In this document: one piece after another, positions 13,437-13,466 of the stretch
How the letters are laid out: every line of letters begins with the position of its first letter
Position numbering within the stretch: the stretch's first letter is position 1
DNA from: an uncultured Collinsella sp.
GTDB taxonomy: Bacteria > Actinomycetota > Coriobacteriia > Coriobacteriales > Coriobacteriaceae
Direction of reading: 5' to 3'
DNA length: 13,466 nt
NCBI GenBank assembly: GCA_900555515.1
Contig: USLO01000031.1
Location: 1 to 13,466 of the forward strand
Translations under genes and position numbers: made by a program
Notes under the pieces: generated by a model
What the model was told of the DNA's origin: nothing
Database searches by the model: none
The model's input: only the letters and a program-made list of their open reading frames with translations

Positions 13437-13466
13437 GGCTGGGTAGCTCAGTTGGTAGAGCAGAGG
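13437..13466 (+). tRNA. tRNA, 3'-truncated by window end
   Basis: The 30 bases read as a tRNA 5' half: acceptor strand GGCTGGG (13437-13443), TA at positions 8-9, D-stem GCTC/GAGC (13446-13449 and 13458-13461) around loop AGTTGGTA, then A26 and the first four bases of the anticodon stem (GAGG). The anticodon is outside the window, so the amino acid cannot be stated. Confidence 0.93.

Noticed and set aside
1..13466. CRISPR array, insertion sequence, integrase or transposase
   Set aside because: No regularly spaced repeats, terminal inverted repeats around a transposase, or recombinase motifs were seen.

Overview
The window is a high-GC (roughly 60-65% in genes), densely packed stretch with every supported gene on the + strand. 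Protein style, GC content and a secretin-free Tad pilus locus suggest a monoderm actinobacterium. My best guess is a Coriobacteriia member such as Collinsella, but this is an impression from sequence character, not a database match.

Layout. (1) 1-2010: the C-terminal three quarters of a type II (Ca2+-type) P-type ATPase, cut by the window start. (2) 2011-2251: an intergenic region with a 91-nt GC-rich imperfect palindrome, a textbook intrinsic terminator, and a candidate promoter directly after the T-tract. (3) 2252-3436: the ribosome-assembly GTPase RsgA, followed by a second strong terminator. (4) 3437-3688: a regulatory region with three copies of TGGTCAGC (two direct, one inverted) just upstream of a perfect TTGACA. 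(5) 3689-13279: a compact operon of about 9.6 kb encoding a Tad/Flp pilus. (6) 13280-13466: a strong promoter with an A/T-rich upstream tract and the first 30 bases of a tRNA, cut by the window end.

The Tad operon reads cpaB-like, tadZ/cpaE, tadA/cpaF, tadB, tadC, flp, a membrane-anchored protein of unknown function, a small pilin-like protein, a TadE-like protein, a large TadG-like protein, a second TadE-like protein and a DUF192 protein. Most junctions overlap (TGATG, ATGA, TAATG, GTGA, or 28-37 nt overlaps), implying one transcript with translational coupling. TadA is the hexameric motor ATPase, TadB and TadC form the inner-membrane platform, TadZ is the localisation ATPase and Flp is the major pilin. 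The three short pilin-like/TadE proteins and the TadG-like protein are candidate minor pilins or tip components. No prepilin peptidase (TadV/CpaA) and no secretin is in the window. A peptidase would have to be elsewhere, and a secretin is not expected in a monoderm.

The points most worth a second look are: a shared Ala(-1)/Glu(+5) class III signal in four pilin-like proteins, with a degenerate Glu-less version in the TadG-like protein; an AT-richer insert in the TadG-like protein carrying an H-x4-C ... C-x2-C-H motif; the TadE-like gene at about 9825-9846, which lacks a convincing conventional start; the unknown 187-residue protein; and the operator-like repeats upstream of the operon.
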